Notes under the pieces: model-generated | Databases searched by the model: none | The model's input: only the letters and a program-made list of their open reading frames with translations | Told to the model about the DNA's origin: nothing | From: Halichondria panicea | Lineage: Eukaryota; Porifera; Demospongiae; Suberitida; Halichondriidae | Length of the DNA: 64,000 nt | Assembly (NCBI RefSeq): GCF_963675165.1 | Contig: NC_087393.1 | Coordinates: forward strand, 2,423,502-2,487,501 | Direction of reading: 5' to 3' | In this document: one piece after another, positions 60,699 through 64,000 of the stretch | Numbering within the stretch: position 1 is the stretch's first letter | Layout: each line of letters opens with the position of its first letter | Position numbers and translations under genes: made by a program

Positions 60699-62643
60699 AT
60701 GTTTTCAGCTCCTGCTAATCAGTGCCAGAGTGAGGTGCCCACCTCAGGCATGCTCCACTACTCTGGTGAAGATCCTGCAGTGACTCGCTTCAGAGAGTTG
60801 CTGAGCATCCAGACTATATCTCTCAAGAATCTGGACACCCCTGGGCCTCAGCCTGACTATTGTGGGTTGCAGCGTAGATACAAGCATCTATGATACTAGC
60901 CTCGATCCCAGGCCGCACTTCCCACTTCACTTTTCTATGAAGGCCGGTGAAGGAGGCTACTATATATGATACAAGCTATGGTTGCATCCAATAATAACTA
61001 GACTACATACTAGACTACATAATGTTTGCTTGCTGCAGGCTGAACTGATATTGCTATTAAATTAAAATCAAACGGTTTATAAGGTGGATACGTAACATCT
61101 AGTACCAATGCCCTTGCTAGTACCTCTTGATCTTGGCCTAGCTGGAGCTCGAGCTATATAAGCTAGATGTGTAAAGTTTGTCCCTTTACATGTAGATCTA
61201 CGTACACTGTAAATCGATTATAATTATGGCTGTGAGAAAAATTGGCTAGAGGTGGCGTTTGTGTAATTAATGTTAAATTATCTCGACGTTATTTCAGATG
61301 GGGTGGTGCGGTTTCTGGAGAGAGAGGCTAAAGAAATCGGACTCCTCTTCAAGTGCTTTGAGGTTTGTGGACTAGTTAGAAATTTATCTGTTCACAAGTT
61401 AGAGAGCATGTGTTTCAGAATGAAATAGAGACCACATTTTACATTAATTCTCCCTAATGATAGGTGGCCCCCAATCGTCCAGTTGTGATAATTTCATGGG
61501 AGGGTGCTGACCCCACCCTGCCCTCAGTGATGCTGAACTGTCACACTGACGTCGTACCAGTGTTCCAGGACAAGTGGGAATGTGATGCATTCAGCGCTTA
61601 CAAGAAGGAGAATGGAGACATCGTGGCAAGAGGAAGTCAGGTAGAGCGAAACCTCTTGTTATAGGACAACCTCTCTATAAAGGCCACTATAATTATTGCA
61701 CTATTGCACTATTGTTACAAAACAATGCAACCTCTCCTTAATCTGTTTACCTGTATACCTAGTTGTTAACTATTAAAATCTCAGTATTACAAATTTCCGA
61801 GGCTCACTCTTTATAATTATTCCCATAGGATATGAAGTGCTGTGGTTGCTGGTATTTGGAGGCCGTTAGAAACTTGAGAGCTGCTGGAAAGTCTTTCCTA
61901 AGAACAATCCATATGACGTTTATGCCAGGTACATGTATACATGTACAGTAACTAACATGGTGGACGTTGAAAGATGCAACATAGTAATACATGTAGATAT
62001 ATACTACATTCAGCCAGTCATTGATACAAGGATAAGCAATGTAATGTACAATCAATTAATTGTATACCTTTCAGTCCTTGCCTCTGTATGTTTCGCGTAC
62101 TTGATTACCCTCAGTAGACCCACGCACCATACCCTCGTACAGATGAAGAGGTGGGCAGCTTCAATGGTATGATCAAATTTGTTCAGAGAGAGGAGTTTAA
62201 GGAGCTGAATGTTGGGTTCTGTTTGGACGAGGGCTTGGCCAACCCGACAGACGCCTTCACTGTATTCTATGCTGAGAGGTCACCATGGTGTACGTGCATT
62301 CATTGTGTGCCTATATATCTGTATGTGCTTAGAGTCAAAGTGCATAGTGTACGTATACTCAATCCTCCATGGCCCTCTGTGTTACAGCTGTGGTACTTTT
62401 TTAAATCTAATTCGAATATTTCAATTTAACCCCTAATCTGGTTTCCAAAAATGAGTTCTTTAGGTGAATGGGCTCAATTAAGTCTTCTGTTGACAGGAAA
62501 GCAGTGTGTACATTGTACCAATTTCCTTTCCAACTTGTTTATCAATTACACGAAATTATTCTGCTGCAGGGCTCACCATTCACTGTCCTGGTAATCCGGG
62601 TCACGGCTCACGGTTCATCGAGAACACCGCTGTAGAGAAAGTG
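60699..62643 (+). CDS. ACY1: Aminoacylase-1, N-terminal half (gene continues beyond the window)
   Basis: Six exons join in phase: 60699-60861, 61298-61362, 61464-61640, 61829-61928, 62143-62289 and 62570 to about 62643. The start MFSAPANQ is the first in-frame ATG. The product follows human ACY1 to about residue 215: [23 protein letters not shown] (zinc-binding His and Asp), [14 protein letters not shown] (bridging Asp), [14 protein letters not shown] (catalytic Glu pair), [20 protein letters not shown] (zinc-binding Glu) and [10 protein letters not shown] (His of the dimer lid). ACY1 is a cytosolic M20 zinc hydrolase that frees amino acids from N-acetylated forms. The remaining half was not found up to position 64000, so it must lie further right, unless the gene is truncated. 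The last donor (gtgcgt or gtggtg) is uncertain. Confidence 0.9.
60898..60962. repeat. Small TAGCCTCGATCCCAGGCC / GGCC..GGAGGCTA hairpin in ACY1 intron 1
   Basis: It shares its first 18 bases with the 51.2-kb Mutator-like element and ends in an approximate complement. A clean target duplication was not seen, so it may be a deleted copy. Confidence 0.5.
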
Positions 62644-62948
62644 GTGCGTTGGATTCTCCGAAATGCCTTAATTAGGTTTGGGGTATACACAGGCACATTC
62701 GTACATGTATGTGCGTTATAGGCATTGTCGAGTTCCCCACGTCAGGTATCTCTGGGTACTTAAGGCCTGGGTCAGGCAAGTGTGGTTGTTTTTCCTCTGG
62801 GGGAGGTGGGGCACTGATAACATCATTGCCAACATTTAATGTAGATGATGTAGATTATGTAGTGTTAATGAGATTTATAATGTTTATTAATGTTATTCAT
62901 TGCAAGTGAAGTCACGTGTCCAAGGTACTTGCTTAGCACTGCTGGAAC

Positions 62949-63365
62949 CAGAGGAGGTCAGACATCACTTGAACTTTCACTAATTATGACCTTTTAATGA
63001 CATTCCAGGCCAAATTGCTGACTCAGCAGTAGCATCTACTGTACTTCTGCTAGTCTCTATTTCAGCCGCCCTCTAAAAGTTGGGCGGCCTAATAACGAGT
63101 CTACGTTATAGAGGGTGACTAATTCATGAGACAATATATTTCTGCACGGTTTCTGTCGCTGAATCTGTTGACAGCTAGTTGTGTTTGGTGTCTATGATGG
63201 TTACTGGACCTAACCCTATCAGCACATAATACCCATACTAGCTAGATCCGCCTAGATCCAGTCATGTTTTACTGCTGAGTCAGCAAAAACGAAAAGCAAT
63301 TTGGCCTGGAATGTCATTAAAAGGTCATAATTAGTGAAAGTTCAAGTGATGTCCGACCTCCTCTG
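62949..63365. mobile_element. Mutator-like MITE, CAGAGGAGGTC ends, 9-bp target duplication
   Basis: The 417-bp element has arms of about 80 bp that are nearly perfect complements (starting CAGAGGAGGTCAGACATCAC). It is flanked by TGCTGGAAC on both sides. It belongs to the same family as 11268-11404 and lies in the downstream part of the ACY1 locus. Confidence 0.9.
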
Positions 63366-63374
63366 TGCTGGAAC

Positions 63375-64000
63375 TATTCTACAATATAAATCTAAATTAG
63401 CAACAAATGCGGTGGGCTTACACGAGGTAAGAGTACTTGTTTAGGCCCTTAAAAGATAGAGTAGGTTTTGTCATGATTATGTTTCCAGCTGGGGAATTAA
63501 TATGTGCAAAACTGCCTTAGCTATGCTGGCTTCTTTAGCTCTGACAGCCACTCTAGAGGTAGGCTATGTTGTGTATCTCAAGAATGCAGTAACTTTTACT
63601 CTTCCCCAGCTGGATCCTAGTACTTAGCTATGAGATGTTCATCTAGCCTTGTTTTTGAAGCTTGATCTTAGCTTCTTCATGTCCGCATTTGTGGTACAAA
63701 ACTGCCATGCCGTCATCACCATTCATGGGACTAATTAGCATAATTGAAATAAGTTTTAGAAAACATTGAGCTTCATTTTGGATCATTTTGATGCAGCATA
63801 CACTATATATTGCAAATAATACAGCAGTATGAACATAGTGTTCATTTTGGTATTTAAGGCTAGACCCGGGCCTTAACTACCCAGAGATTATGTTGTCCGT
63901 TAGCTTTCTGTACCTGCATGTATTGTTACACCTCATCTCATACCACAGCCCCTTCCAACATTGGCCGGCTTATTAATATTTTAGTTTGCTGATACGGTCG
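63375..64000. other. No gene recognised; probably an ACY1 intron
   Basis: No reading frame with ACY1 similarity and no clear repeat ends were seen up to the window edge. Confidence 0.4.

Overview
The window is animal nuclear DNA, most likely from a sponge (demosponge grade). It is AT-rich, its genes are split by many short GT..AG introns, and it is crowded with small palindromic DNA transposons. The conserved genes are metazoan in type (RAC1, RIOK1, SF3B5, ARMC1, DNAL4, ENDOV, ACY1, an MTFR1-like and a CCDC166-like gene). The beta-helix plus multi-pass membrane protein at 50-55 kb belongs to a type I associate with sponges. Exon models below were built by hand from splice signals and frame continuity; no transcript data were available.

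Layout. 0.5-6.0 kb (+): tyrosine-rich adaptor of the BCAP/BANK/Dof type. 6.6-8.8 kb (-): three exons of an unidentified tail-anchored protein, with a single-exon seven-helix receptor inside its intron. 9-11.5 kb: transposons only. 11.6-16.4 kb (-): MTFR1-like gene whose first intron holds an intact, intronless trpF-like ORF (phosphoribosylanthranilate isomerase). 16.8-21.7 kb (+): ARMC1. 22.2-26.9 kb (-): second SH3/tyrosine adaptor that resembles the first. 27.2-34.1 kb (+): CCDC166-like coiled-coil gene with an unidentified two-exon gene (-) in its last intron. 35.3-37.6 kb (-): RAC1. 37.9-42.9 kb (+): SF3B5. 43.1-47.4 kb (+): RIOK1. 50-55.3 kb (+): dead beta-helix/7TM-type gene split by a Mutator-like element. 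56.3-59.3 kb (-): ENDOV. 59.4-60.5 kb (+): DNAL4. 60.7 kb to beyond the right edge (+): ACY1.

Gene organisation. Several neighbours are head to head with short shared upstream regions (adaptor/CCDC166-like about 260 bp, RAC1/SF3B5 about 300 bp, ENDOV/DNAL4 113 bp), which suggests bidirectional promoters. The genes do not form one pathway; they are mostly housekeeping or signalling genes. The two adaptors look like an SH2/SH3 signalling pair.

Repeats. At least eight families of short terminal-inverted-repeat elements occur, often nested. Two families are flanked by clear 9-10 bp target duplications, as Mutator-like elements are. I recognised no retrovirus-like, LTR or Polinton sequence, no CRISPR array and no tRNA or rRNA gene.

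The most notable observation is the trpF-like gene, because animals normally lack tryptophan synthesis. It keeps both catalytic residues, sits among spliced animal exons, and shares a possible splice leader with the surrounding gene.
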